Assembly: GCA_963715255.1 (NCBI GenBank)
Contig: CAVQRN010000003.1
Coordinates: 1 to 64,000, forward strand
DNA length: 64,000 nt
Reading direction: 5' to 3'
Origin: JAHEEL01 sp963715255
Lineage (GTDB): Bacteria; Actinomycetota; Acidimicrobiia; Spongiisociales; UBA5794
The position numbers and the translations under genes were made by a program. This document shows positions 25,416 through 33,137 of this stretch, in pieces. Below the pieces are notes generated by a model, which was given only the letters and a program-made list of their open reading frames with translations, was not told the origin of the DNA and searched no databases. Positions within the stretch are counted from its first letter, which is position 1, and every line of letters starts with the position of its first letter.

Positions 25416-25440
25416 CCGCCCATATCCGGTGCCGGCTCAG
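25416..25440 (+). repeat. Array repeat 21, left half
   Basis: CCGCCCATATCCGGTGCCGGCTC, the left arm of a composite repeat without the usual right core. The 90-base segment 25455-25545 follows, repeated at 34654-34742. Confidence 0.55.
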
Positions 25441-25454
25441 TTGACGCCGTTCCG

Positions 25455-25545
25455 GTCCAGAAATTCTCCGGCTCGAAGCCGAATCGGGCCGACTGCCCGC
25501 CTACGCCTCAACCGCACCCACGGAACTGTCGCTGAGCTGTCCGTC
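25455..25545 (+). repeat. About 90-bp repeat, copy 1
   Basis: Begins GTCCAGAAATTCTCCGGCTC; ends CTGTCGCTGAGC and on. Second copy at 34654-34742. Most positions agree by eye. Neither copy encodes a recognised protein. Confidence 0.65.
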
Positions 25546-25607
25546 GTATCGTGGTCCGCACGTGCGACACAGTTGCTGATGTATACATGTAGACGTTGGA
25601 GGCCGTG

Positions 25608-26092
25608 ATGGATCTTGATCGGGGTGCCCTAGCGAATCTCGATCGGCGGCTGCTCGCCGGACTCGAGCGGGATGAGCGGTTCCAGATGGTGCGTGTGCCG
25701 GCGTAGCTGGGATCTCGATGGGCCGAGCCATCGTCGCTCTGATCCATCGCGAGCTGGCAAGGGTGGACGAGACGGCGGTCGATCATTCTCCGGTGTTCGC
25801 GCAGCGAGCACGTGAGCAACTTGGCTAGTCGAGAGACTGAGGTTGCGAGTCGCGAACGGGCAGTGGCGTCAGCAGAGGAGAGGCTTCACAGTAGAAGCGA
25901 ACATCTTCGTCACTGGGAAGCCGAGCTTGAGACACCGACGCAGCGAGTCAAGCTGGCATCGAAGCTGGCCGCACAGCCCGGGACGACGGTCCGGGGATCG
26001 GTCGCAACGACCGTTGTCCGTGTGGGTCCGGGCTCAGGCACAAGCACTGTCACGGTCTGCCGGGTCGGCCACCCAACGTGGTTTCCCGATAA
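25608..26092 (+). pseudogene. SEC-C motif coiled-coil protein (frameshifted)
   Basis: ATG 25608, GGAGG 5 bases upstream, begins MDLDRGALANLDRRLLAGLE. The usual continuation is found by changing frame: ISMGRAIVALIHRELARVDE, then in the 25812 frame a coiled-coil (LASRETEVASRERAVASAEE), and by another shift near 25990 the SEC-C zinc motif IGRNDRCPCGSGLRHKHCHG, ending at 26092. SEC-C is a C-x-C-x8-C/H-H zinc site. This family is frequent in actinobacterial integrative elements by recollection; function unknown. At least three shifts or an in-frame stop are needed. Confidence 0.68.
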
Positions 26093-26174
26093 TGTGGATG
26101 TTTGCTGGATTGCCGGATCTCGCGCTTCCTGACGAGGACGATGCGGCTGTCGATATCGATCGCCCTAGCGAGCC

Positions 26175-26603
26175 TCAGCGCTGAGCGCGGATACGTGGGT
26201 CGTCGTCGCTGATCCGGCGGATCGCAACGTGGGTCCACCCGCTCCCGCGAGGCGATGCGAAGCTCGTTGGACGACCCTGGTGCTCGCTGGCCTTGCAGGC
26301 CTCCAACACGTCCCCGCTGAAGCGGTAGACCGCAAGCTCGCGCCCGGTCTGCGTGTGTGCCCCAGCGACCTCCTGCACGTTGGTGAACCCGTCCGGATCG
26401 ACCGTGAACTCGACGTGGTGGCCGGCGCCGATGCGTTCGCCGTCCCTGAACACCGTGAAGTTGCCGGCAGCGTCGACGTGCTCGATGATGCCGGTGACGT
26501 CTGTCTGCTCACCATCTCTGATGTGGAAGACAATCTCCCACCAACCTACGAAGAAATCGGGCTGCCTCGCTGGAGTGTCGGGTATCTCGCGCACTTTCGT
26601 CAT
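26175..26603 (-). CDS. TIGR03067-like domain protein
   Basis: 142 residues from ATG 26603 (the frame extends to 26630). VGWWEIVFHIRDGEQTDVTG opens the domain, then FTVFRDGERIGAGHHVEFTV, and the diagnostic end GRPTSFASPRGSGWTHVAIR follows VYRFSGDVLEAC. That RPTSF-x-SP-x-GSG ending is the hallmark of the TIGR03067 family, known mainly from planctomycetes and related bacteria; function unknown. Intact. Presence in an actinomycete array region hints at transfer, which is inference. Confidence 0.68.
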   Translation of the reverse strand: MTKVREIPDTPARQPDFFVGWWEIVFHIRDGEQTDVTGIIEHVDAAGNFTVFRDGERIGAGHHVEFTVDPDGFTNVQEVAGAHTQTGRELAVYRFSGDVLEACKASEHQGRPTSFASPRGSGWTHVAIRRISDDDPRIRAQR

Positions 26604-26713
26604 CGGCGCAGGTCGAGCCCGGTCCCACACGCGGCGGTGACGGGAGACGGCCAGGTAACGGGCGGGCGCTGTTCCATGACCGCCATCATGACATCAGACC
26701 GCAACCGTCGCGA

Positions 26714-26910
26714 GGGTGAGACCGACAAAGGACACGAGACGTTGTCAATACCTTCTCGATACAACCGATCAGAACAACGCCCGTGCAGCGGTCCCGTTCC
26801 CACGCACACTCGATCACCACTGTATCTCCGGGGCCGATGGTGAGACGCGGCGGAACGCTGTTGTCCCAGAACGGTTGCGGAGCCGAGTCGTCGAGGTGGT
26901 GCACTGCCAT
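26714..26910 (-). pseudogene. N-terminal fragment of acetamidase/formamidase
   Basis: From ATG 26910: MAVHHLDDSAPQPFWDNSVP, then PRLTIGPGDTVVIECAWERD, which matches the first 45 residues of the acetamidase/formamidase family (HH-L-...-DxxxPP-xLxIxPGDTVxxE). After that the frame loses similarity and no remaining 250 residues are present. A truncated relic of a much longer enzyme. The upstream 26911-27370 holds no supported gene. Confidence 0.55.
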
Positions 26911-27370
26911 GCGCGGATCATAGAACCATTTCCTGCAGCGCAGGTGACGAGCCATGAGAACGTCACGACGTGCCCACCGCAGCGAACGAGCGCAGATCGC
27001 CAAATACCGAGCAGAAACGAACATTGCGCCGAGTGCGCGAGATCGGCACGTCCCGGATCGGTGGTCAGACCGCCCGGGCGCCACGCAGCGTGGTTCGCCC
27101 AACCCAGTCTTCTGCTCCGTTGCGACTCAGACCCCATCGACAGCAGCAGGACCACGACGGCACCCAGATCCCGAGTGGGAAGCGTTCGCGCGTTGCCTTC
27201 TCCATGCCACCGGCCCATCGTCTTCACCCCAGCCCGCGACCGATCTGCAGGTCCCAGTGAAGCACCACTCGAACCGGCGGCACTGGGCTAGGCCCATTGC
27301 AGGGGAGAGTCGGAATGAGACCCACCGGGTCACGCACCGTGTGACGTGCTGTGCCCTGGCGTGGCGTAGC

Positions 27371-27811
27371 TCAGGGTCGGACATCGTCGAGCACTTCTGA
27401 GATGGCGGCGAGGTCGTCGACGAGCTGCTGGAAGCGTTTGTGGCCGAACGCGTCGACCAGCCGGGTGGCGAAGTCGGCCTGCTGGGGGGCGATCTGCCGC
27501 ACCGCGGCGAGCCCGTCCGGCGTCGGCGACAGCAGCGGCGATCGCTCGTGGGCGGGGTTTGGTGATGCCTCAAGGAGCCCGTCGTCGATCAGCCGGTTGA
27601 CGACCCGCTGGACGGCCTGGCGGGTGATCCCCATCTCGCGGGCGATCCCGGCGGCGTTAAGGGGCCGCCGCAGGACGGCTCCCAACACCTGCCACCATGC
27701 CACGGTCAGCCCGACTGGGCGGGCGAGCTGTTCGCCTGCTGCGAGCATTTGCCCGTTGACCTTGAAGATGCTCAGCGTGAACTCGGCGCCGAGTCGGGGT
27801 TCATCCGGCAT
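27371..27811 (-). CDS. MarR-family transcriptional regulator
   Basis: 146 residues. Winged HTH: LTVAWWQVLGAVLRRPLNAA, then IAREMGITRQAVQRVVNRLI (recognition helix) and the wing NPAHERSPLLSPT; the C-terminal helix FGHKRFQQLVDDLAAISEVL dimerises. The ATG lies inside the end of the DJ-1-type gene upstream, so the two are co-translated from the promoter at about 28490. The palindrome TGACAACAT...ATGTTGTCA in that promoter is a likely operator, so autoregulation is probable; ligand unknown. Confidence 0.87.
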   Translation of the reverse strand: MPDEPRLGAEFTLSIFKVNGQMLAAGEQLARPVGLTVAWWQVLGAVLRRPLNAAGIAREMGITRQAVQRVVNRLIDDGLLEASPNPAHERSPLLSPTPDGLAAVRQIAPQQADFATRLVDAFGHKRFQQLVDDLAAISEVLDDVRP

Positions 27812-28430
27812 GGCCGGCCGCCTCCATGAGCCCGAAGAACCCGGCTGCGTCGTGCTGTCCGTAGAGCAGGTACCAGTTGTCGTTGATGGTCCGGTTGTAG
27901 AACGCCAGCCGCTCGAAGATCGCCCTGGCGAACTCGACGGGGGCGATGCCGCTGGCGGTGATCAGGTCGCCGTCGGTGACGGCGAGGTCGTAGCGATATC
28001 GGTCGTGGCCCTGGTACCCGTCCGACTCGAGGATCTGGGCCGCGTTGGACGTGTGGTCGCGGTCGTTGAGGAGCCCTGCATTGGCCAGTCCGACGGTGGC
28101 GCCACAGATGGCGGCCACGGGAACGCCGGCCTCGAGAAATCGAGATGCGGCGTCCACGAATCGAGCGTTGTGTCCCGCCAGCCACGTGTCGGCGCCGGGG
28201 AGGATGAGCATGGCGCTGTCGGAGGGGTCGAGCTGTTCGACGGTGATGTCGGGGGTGAGCGTCATGCCGCCCTTGGTCGTGATCGGGTCCATGGTCTCGC
28301 CGACGGTGACGATGCGGTACTTCTTCCCGTCGGGCTGCCAGTCGCCTGAGCCGAGATGCGCCAGGGCGTAGCCAGGCTCCCAGTCGGCCCACGTGTCGTA
28401 GATGCCAACGTGGATGGTTTCGTTCCTCAT
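27801..28430 (-). CDS. DJ-1/PfpI family protein (type 1 glutamine amidotransferase-like)
   Basis: 209 residues from ATG 28430; the frame extends to 28481 across the operator, so the inner ATG is used. The family core is clear: VEQLDPSDSAMLILPGADTW, then VPVAAICGATVGLANAGLL with the nucleophile-elbow Cys (AICGAT). NIDDNWYLLYGQHDAAGFF-like text closes the protein. Similar to the YdeA/ThiJ-type proteins. Role in small-molecule or protein repair, or detoxification, is not set by sequence. First gene of a two-gene operon with a MarR regulator whose ATG overlaps its end. Confidence 0.86.
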   Translation of the reverse strand: MRNETIHVGIYDTWADWEPGYALAHLGSGDWQPDGKKYRIVTVGETMDPITTKGGMTLTPDITVEQLDPSDSAMLILPGADTWLAGHNARFVDAASRFLEAGVPVAAICGATVGLANAGLLNDRDHTSNAAQILESDGYQGHDRYRYDLAVTDGDLITASGIAPVEFARAIFERLAFYNRTINDNWYLLYGQHDAAGFFGLMEAAGHAG

Positions 28431-28453
28431 CGTGTGCGTCCCCTCGTGTTGAG

Positions 28454-28489
28454 TGACAACATATTGACATAACGACAGCATGTTGTCAA
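28454..28489 (-). promoter_or_regulatory. Promoter with MarR-type operator palindrome
   Basis: On the plus strand TGACAACAT (28454-28462) and ATGTTGTCA (28480-28488) are exact inverted repeats 17 bases apart. On the minus strand TTGACA (28489-28484) could be the -35 box, with an AT-rich CAATAT about 17 bases on. A regulator bound here would block the DJ-1/MarR operon. Confidence 0.65.
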
Positions 28490-28523
28490 CTGACTAGTAA
28501 AGGCGAGTGCATTGCACGATCGT

Positions 28524-29315
28524 TCACGCTGACAGCGGTTCGGAAATGCGTTCCCGCTTCTGGTTGGGCGGCGTCAACGCCGAGCCACGCCGGGGCGGCA
28601 AGGTCGGTGCAGCCGCTGTCAAGGCCCTGCAACGGGTTCGTGGACCCGACGCGACCCTGGCCGAGGCTCTCGTGGTCCACTGCTCACAAGAGATGTCGGA
28701 CCTTGCGAGTCTCCTGCCCGCCACATACGCCGAACTCGGAAACGACTGGGCGTTCGGTCGCACGCCTCCCCGCACTTCCTTCCAGTTTGCGTTGGCGGCA
28801 GCACGCATCCACGGGACGTCGTCAGGGTGCGTGCGAGCCAGCCAGCTTGCGATCTGCTGCGGCGACCACCGATCCGCAACCACTTCCTCGACAATGGCAC
28901 GCAACGCGTGGTTCGAAGCGAGTCTGTACGGCTTCGCGCGACGGGAGCGCTGCCACGCCGCCCGGTCAGCTCGATGTGCCCGATACCGGTGACGGCCACC
29001 ATTGCGGGCTACTTCTCGACTCAGCGTCGATGGGGCACGCCCGAACCGGCGAGCCAGGACCGCGAAGCGACTCGCTAGCAGCGACGCCACGCGAGATCTC
29101 CTCCCGCTCCACCAGAGACAAGTGCCGAACCGACCGGTGCCGAACCGCCGGCCGCACCCCACCCGAAGCTTCCTCGAACGCCCGAATCGACGCCGGCGAA
29201 CTCCCGAGTCGCAATCGATCGATCGGTTCGATTCGCCACCTTGCCGCCGATCCCACACCTCGACCCGCTCCGACTCCGTGAACACCGCCACAACAACCTC
29301 CTCAACAAGAGGCAA
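28524..29315 (-). pseudogene. IS30-family transposase remnant
   Basis: The N-terminal half is recognisable in two frames: HLSLVEREEISRGVAASESL in one, and ARRFGRAPSTLSREVARNGG plus HRYRAHRADRAAWQRSRRAK and ADRWSPQQIASWLARTHPDD in the other, the standard IS30 HTH and linker. After PDD the usual VSHETIY and the DDE catalytic core are missing and only unrelated frame text follows to 28490. So it is truncated and frameshifted. Its 5' flank is shared with 6934-7026 and stops at array hairpin 22. Confidence 0.78.
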
Positions 29316-29355
29316 CGCCTCCCGCCGAGAGTGTTGTGCCCACCCCCGGAGAGCA

Positions 29356-29372
29356 CAGTCGGTATGGGCGGG
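29356..29372 (+). repeat. Array hairpin repeat 22, right half
   Basis: CAGTCGGTATGGGCGGG; left part replaced by the IS30-type end. Confidence 0.55.
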
Positions 29373-29378
29373 CGAAGC

Positions 29379-29564
29379 CTACGCACGCTCGACGATGAGC
29401 AGGAAGTCGATCTTGCGGGTCGCTCCGTAGATTTGGGCGAGGGTTGTCTTCTTGATATTGGGGATGATCGCAACTACTTCCCCAGCCAGCCCGTTGAGGA
29501 ACGTCTCCAGGTTCGCCGGATCGTCTTCCATGTTGATTTCGAGGCGATGCACCTTGTAGCTCAT
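29379..29564 (-). CDS. Small soluble protein (DUF4177-like)
   Basis: 61 residues from ATG 29564 (AAAGG about 6 bases upstream); a longer frame to 29765 lacks protein character. YKVHRLEINMEDDPANLETF, NGLAGEVVAIIPNIKK and IDFLLIVERA match the beta-alpha-beta layout of short DUF4177-like proteins (tyrosine-lysine start, LN-x-LGxEGWE middle variant, LIxER end). Function unknown. Its stop is 6 bases from the right half of hairpin 22. Confidence 0.62.
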   Translation of the reverse strand: MSYKVHRLEINMEDDPANLETFLNGLAGEVVAIIPNIKKTTLAQIYGATRKIDFLLIVERA

Positions 29565-29650
29565 GCCATGCCTTTCGTCCGATGGGACTATCGCAGGACC
29601 ATTCTTCGACGCACCGCTGACCGACGGAAGAGGACTTGGTCCCAATGCCC

Positions 29651-29678
29651 AACCGCACGTATGTGTCGATGCGTACGG
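29651..29678 (+). repeat. Array hairpin repeat 23, degenerate
   Basis: AACCGCACGTATGTGTCGATGCGTACGG; CCGCACGTA pairs partly with TGCGTACGG. Confidence 0.45.
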
Positions 29679-29826
29679 CCTGTTGGTGTCGGGTGGTGGC
29701 GCTTCTTGAGGGTTTGTAGGTGTGCAGAAGTCTTTGTTCGTCCTCTGAGGCGGTGAGGATTCCACTACCGGGTGGTATTGCCTCGCGCATGACGGTCCAA
29801 TTCTCCATTCAGGGATGGATTCGGAC

Positions 29827-29862
29827 TTGACACGACGTATGATTTATCTTACTCTATGTAAG
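29827..29862 (+). promoter_or_regulatory. Promoter with palindromic operator for the membrane protein-XRE pair
   Basis: TTGACA at 29827-29832 and an AT-rich region about 17 bases on. CTTAC-TCTAT-GTAAG (29848-29862) is a perfect 5-bp inverted repeat over the likely -10, a plausible binding site for the XRE regulator encoded two genes down. AGGAGG for the first gene is at 29875. Confidence 0.6.
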
Positions 29863-29884
29863 AATTGCCTTGCTAGGAGGAATC

Positions 29885-30439
29885 GTGTCAACCGTGTGGA
29901 TCACCCTTGCAGTCATCGGCAGCGCCCTCGTCATCGGGGCCGTTGGACGACTCGTGTGGAAACTGCGCCCACAACCCGAGATGAGCGGATTACCAACAGC
30001 ACCCCTTGAGAGGCTCGGCTGGGTCGGCCTAGGAGTCACCCTGGTCGTCGGCATCGGACTTGCGGCGCTCGTCGCAGTGACGGGGACCGACTTCGTCGAT
30101 GAGAACACGACGGCACGCCTGCTGTTCTGGCTCCTGATGATCGTCGGATTCGGCGTCTGGGGCGCTTCCTGGTACGTCATCAAACGACGCACCGGCGGCG
30201 CAGTCGTCGACGAACGCGACCGAGCGATCCTCGCACGCTCACTGAGCGTCGAATCGATGATCGTCCTGTTCTCACTCGTGACGTGGACGGTGGTACTCAC
30301 CGAGGTGTACTGGGACGAAGGAGTCCTCCCCATCGCCTACCTCCAACTGATCTTCTGGAGCACATTTGTCGGCGGCGCATTCGGCCGGTCACTTGGCATC
30401 GTCATGGGATACCGACGAGAGGTCACCGTCGATGCCTAA
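29885..30439 (+). CDS. Five-helix integral membrane protein
   Basis: 184 residues from GTG 29885, with AGGAGG 5 bases upstream. Hydrophobic helices: VWITLAVIGSALVIGAVGRL, GVTLVVGIGLAALVAVTG, LLFWLLMIVGFGVWGASWYV, MIVLFSLVTWTVVLTEV and LIFWSTFVGGAFGRSLGIVM, with a cytosolic VDERDRAILARSLSVES loop. The layout resembles DUF2178-type proteins that are paired with small XRE regulators. The next gene's ATG lies inside its last codons. Function unknown; perhaps a membrane sensor or antitoxin-like immunity protein (inference). Confidence 0.75.
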   Translation: MSTVWITLAVIGSALVIGAVGRLVWKLRPQPEMSGLPTAPLERLGWVGLGVTLVVGIGLAALVAVTGTDFVDENTTARLLFWLLMIVGFGVWGASWYVIKRRTGGAVVDERDRAILARSLSVESMIVLFSLVTWTVVLTEVYWDEGVLPIAYLQLIFWSTFVGGAFGRSLGIVMGYRREVTVDA

Positions 30440-30650
30440 AGCCAAGATCGCCAACGACATCAGACGACTCAGGTTCGAACACGGCGAGATGACCCAACAG
30501 GAACTCGCGATCCGGGTCGAATGCACCCGCCAGACAATCATCGTTCTCGAAAAGGAACGCTACGTCCCGTCGCTCAGCCTGGCGTTCCGCATCGCCCGAG
30601 TCTTTGACCGAACCATCGAAGAAGTATTCGAATACTGCGACGATCGATGA
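30432..30650 (+). CDS. Small XRE-family HTH regulator
   Basis: 72 residues; the ATG at 30432 overlaps the upstream stop by 8 bases. The whole protein is an HTH: IRRLRFEHGEMTQQELAIRV, then ECTRQTIIVLEKERYVPSLS and ARVFDRTIEEVFEYCDDR. This YgzD/YobV-like short type usually represses its own operon, and the CTTAC/GTAAG palindrome upstream is the likely site. Co-expressed with the five-helix membrane protein. Array repeat 24 lies about 110 bases downstream. Confidence 0.88.
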   Translation: MPKAKIANDIRRLRFEHGEMTQQELAIRVECTRQTIIVLEKERYVPSLSLAFRIARVFDRTIEEVFEYCDDR

Positions 30651-30727
30651 CCACAAAACACGACACCACACGAGCTGGACAGACGGACACCAACAATCAA
30701 GCCTCACCGCCCCAGCACCAAGCGCCC

Positions 30728-30748
30728 CAATGACCCCTTGAGGCGACA
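30728..30748 (+). repeat. 21-bp sequence shared with 34204-34224
   Basis: CAATGACCCCTTGAGGCGACA versus CAATGACCCCCTGAGGCGACA. The second copy directly precedes the IS110-like remnant, so this may be the end of an element. Confidence 0.55.
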
Positions 30749-30758
30749 GGCAACATGC

Positions 30759-30785
30759 ACGCCCATAGGTGCCGCTATGCGTGGG
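30759..30785 (+). repeat. Array hairpin repeat 24
   Basis: ACGCCCATAGGTGCCGCTATGCGTGGG; ACGC/GCGT changes keep pairing. Confidence 0.75.
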
Positions 30786-30847
30786 TCATGCACCTCCGCG
30801 GCTACGGAGACCGTACTTCCTTGTCCAACTCGACGGTGAATGCGTGA

Positions 30848-31187
30848 TCACCGGAACGGGCCGAACTCCGTGATATCCAGGGTGAAGACACCACCGTCGG
30901 TCACGGTGGCATGTCCGTTTTCGTCCGCTGCGTAGCGCACGTTCTCTAGGTCGGTCTGGGGGAGCGACGTTGATGATCAGTCCGCTCGTGAGCGGGATCA
31001 CCCTCGTCCGCTTCTCATCACGGCGAATGAACGTCGAATCGCTGGTGTCGTAGATGAACGCGTAGCCGACGACACGTAGTGCGAGCTTGTCTACCTGCTC
31101 AACCACTCCAACGAAGTGGCGACGCAGATCGGCCTCGAATCCTCGCCGGTCGATCACATGGACTATCTCGCCAACGTCGATCACCAT
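30848..31187 (-). pseudogene. Conserved-looking soluble protein (one frameshift)
   Basis: ATG 31187: MVIDVGEIVHVIDRRGFEAD, then LRRHFVGVVEQVDKLALRVV, and IRRDEKRTRVIPLTSGLI. A shift near 30955 gives QTDLENVRYAADENGHATVT and the end VFTLDITEFGPFR. The segment order (barrel-like beta strands) reads as one small domain of about 112 residues. No named family recognised. The shift is a single base and may be sequencing error. It lies between array repeats 24 and 25. Confidence 0.5.
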
Positions 31188-31302
31188 CTTGGGTTCCCTA
31201 GCTCGATGCCGATCACTGCCAACGCGGTTTTCCGATCCACTGAGGTTCATTCTGGTACTCCCCTTCGATGGCGGCGTGACTGCACTCTGGTGAGTGCCAG
31301 CA

Positions 31303-31345
31303 ACCATACCCGGCTGGGTGTGTCGCATGCGCCGTCATGGGCGGG
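31303..31345 (+). repeat. Array repeat 25, short composite
   Basis: ACCATACCCGGCTGGGTGTG, then TCGCATGCGCCGTCATGGGCGGG. The first 27 bases recur at 32407-32433. Confidence 0.7.
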
Positions 31346-32176
31346 ACTGGCTCGCTTGGTGGGATTGCTCCGCCTTCGAGTGGCTGGCGCTGTTCCGACA
31401 GACTTCCGGCCCTGGGAGGCGTTCCTCCGCTGCGGTACGGTGATCGGACCGACATCAAGGAGGGCAACCTGGCGACCGAAAGGGACTCGGACAACAGACG
31501 GCTGGGACATCGCACGGCCCCCTCGCCCGGTGTCGGCGTTCTGGCTGCGCTTGAGGGCGCCGCCCTCATCGTGTGGCACCTGGTCGCCACCCCATTCATT
31601 GGGCAGAGACGGCTGCGATGGGGCACGGTGGGAACGGAGGCAACTGATTCGCTGCCGGGCGACGAGCTCGTGCCCGAACCCAAGTGGGGTTACACCCTGG
31701 GAATCGTTGTCGATGCATCGCCGGAGGATGTGTGGCCCTGGATCGCCCAACTCGGACAGGGCCGCGGCGGTTTCTACACGTATCAGACGCTTGAGAACAT
31801 TGCCGGTTGCAGGATCACCAACACGACGGAGATCCTTCCTGACCACCAGCATCCGGCGGTTGGCGAAGGCATCCTCCTGTATTCGGACGCACCGCCGCTG
31901 CGAATAGAGATCGTGGATCCTCCGAACACCCTCGTGCTTTTCGGGTCACCCGTCGAGATCGGTGGCGAGGAGAGCTGGGGAGTGTCAACCTGGCAGTTCG
32001 TCGTCAAGCCCGGCTCTGATGGCGGCAGCCGGCTCCTGACCAGGGGCCGTTACGACCACACCCCGGATTGGAAGAGCCGCCTCGCGTTTGGACGGTTCCC
32101 TCTCGAAGTGATCAGTTTCGTGATGAGCCGCAAGATGATGCTCGAGATCAAGAGGCTGGCGGAGCGCGATGCCTAG
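31337..32176 (+). CDS. SRPBCC family protein with N-terminal membrane-proximal segment
   Basis: 279 codons at most. The SRPBCC core (about residues 120-265) is clear: YTLGIVVDASPEDVWPWIAQ, then LGQGRGGFYTYQTLENIAGC, a widespread SRPBCC subtype signature (G-Q-x-R-G-G-F-Y-S/T-Y), and the C-terminal helix VMSRKMMLEIKRLAE. A hydrophobic stretch (VGVLAALEGAALIVWHLVAT) precedes it. The real start is uncertain: 31337 lies in the hairpin repeat, and no good ATG follows; CTG 31469 has an AAGGAGG but is not a usual start. A frameshift near the N terminus is possible. Ligand unknown. Confidence 0.75.
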   Translation: MGGTGSLGGIAPPSSGWRCSDRLPALGGVPPLRYGDRTDIKEGNLATERDSDNRRLGHRTAPSPGVGVLAALEGAALIVWHLVATPFIGQRRLRWGTVGTEATDSLPGDELVPEPKWGYTLGIVVDASPEDVWPWIAQLGQGRGGFYTYQTLENIAGCRITNTTEILPDHQHPAVGEGILLYSDAPPLRIEIVDPPNTLVLFGSPVEIGGEESWGVSTWQFVVKPGSDGGSRLLTRGRYDHTPDWKSRLAFGRFPLEVISFVMSRKMMLEIKRLAERDA

Positions 32177-32403
32177 CCAGAATCCCGAAACGCTGCACTG
32201 AGCACGCCCTCCGACATTGAGCTGACAAACGAGGGAGCAACGGTGGACGGAGCGCCCGTCTGGACCTCGCTGGCGACACTGACGAGGGGGATGAGGTGGT
32301 CGCGCTCTGCGACGAACCATCAGGCCGTCGTTCTTCATCGCTGATTCGGCAGAGGTTCAGGAGAGGATTCACGAAACGCTCACAGTGATTGAGCGGGTCT
32401 TGT

Positions 32404-32436
32404 CCGCCCATATTCGGCTGGGTGTGTCGCATGCGA
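32404..32436 (+). repeat. Array repeat 26, left half
   Basis: TCCGCCCATATTCGGCTGGG, then TGTGTCGCATGCG; identical in most of its length to the left part of repeat 25. The right core is missing. Confidence 0.6.
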
Positions 32437-32752
32437 TGATCAGGGGTGGAGGCGACGAGGGGGTTCTTGGGGGTGCCGTGACGGTGCAACCGCGATGGCG
32501 CTGACGGCCCGGCACGTCGAGCGTTGGTGCAGCGGCCGCTGATGGGCGCACCCGTGACGGTAAGCGAGAGACATTGCCCAGCGCCGCAATCGCCACAGAT
32601 GCGCCATCTCAAACCATACGCCGAAAACGAAAAGGCGCACCCGCTAACTTGGCAACGGCGAGAGTTGTCGTCTCGCTGGAGTTGCGGCCTGCGGGTGCGT
32701 CTCGGCAACGACCATAGTTACCGCTCCTCAGCGGTGTCCAATGAGCGAACCC

Positions 32753-32783
32753 GGCAGGGACGGACAGTTGGGAGACCGAACGG
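32753..32783 (+). repeat. 31-bp repeat upstream of a hairpin, copy 2
   Basis: Matches 22811-22841 with two mismatches; lies about 45 bases before hairpin 27. Confidence 0.7.
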
Positions 32784-32827
32784 CACTGTTCGGTGCCCAG
32801 TCAACGCCACCGATCCGACCATCCGGG

Positions 32828-32852
32828 CCGCCCATAGGTGCTGCTAGGGGCG
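32828..32852 (+). repeat. Array hairpin repeat 27
   Basis: CCGCCCATAGGTGCTGCTAGGGGCG; right arm changed. Confidence 0.65.
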
Positions 32853-32884
32853 TCCTTGCATTGCTCCCCGGATGGCTGCTGGGG

Positions 32885-33037
32885 TTAGCTGCGACGTGCC
32901 CGAGCGTCATCCGCGATGAGGCCAATTCCCACGATGAGCAGAGTGATGGGGACTGCCACTACGACATCGTCGACGAAGAGAAACATCGCCGCCGAAACCA
33001 ATGCCATCACTATGCCACCCACAGACCGCATGGACAT
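32885..33037 (-). CDS. Small two-helix membrane protein
   Basis: 50 residues from ATG 33037, with GAGGTGG about 9 bases upstream; the frame extends to 33067. It reads as two close hydrophobic segments, SVGGIVMALVSAAMFLFV and VVVAVPITLLIVGIGLIA, ending in a charged DDARARRS. No family known. It lies alone between array repeats 27 and 28. Confidence 0.6.
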   Translation of the reverse strand: MSMRSVGGIVMALVSAAMFLFVDDVVVAVPITLLIVGIGLIADDARARRS

Positions 33038-33094
33038 GTAGACCACCACCTCTGATCTTGCATCCAACCCTACGCGCCCACATCGCGGCCTGAC

Positions 33095-33120
33095 TGCCCA
33101 TAGGTGCCGACATGGGCCGG
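33095..33120 (+). repeat. Array hairpin repeat 28
   Basis: TGCCCATAGGTGCCGACATGGGCCGG, 17 bases from the next gene's stop. A partial left arm, CGCGCCCACATCGCGGCC, lies at 33073-33090. Confidence 0.78.
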
Positions 33121-33137
33121 TGCGGTGTGTGGTCTTC

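Larger units (their letters stand above)
32177..32884. other. About 700 bases without a supported gene, with two array repeats
   Basis: Open frames on both strands have no family text. The stretch contains array repeat 26 (32404-32436), the 31-bp repeat (32753-32783), and array hairpin 27 (32828-32852). It may be an eroded unit. Confidence 0.45.
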
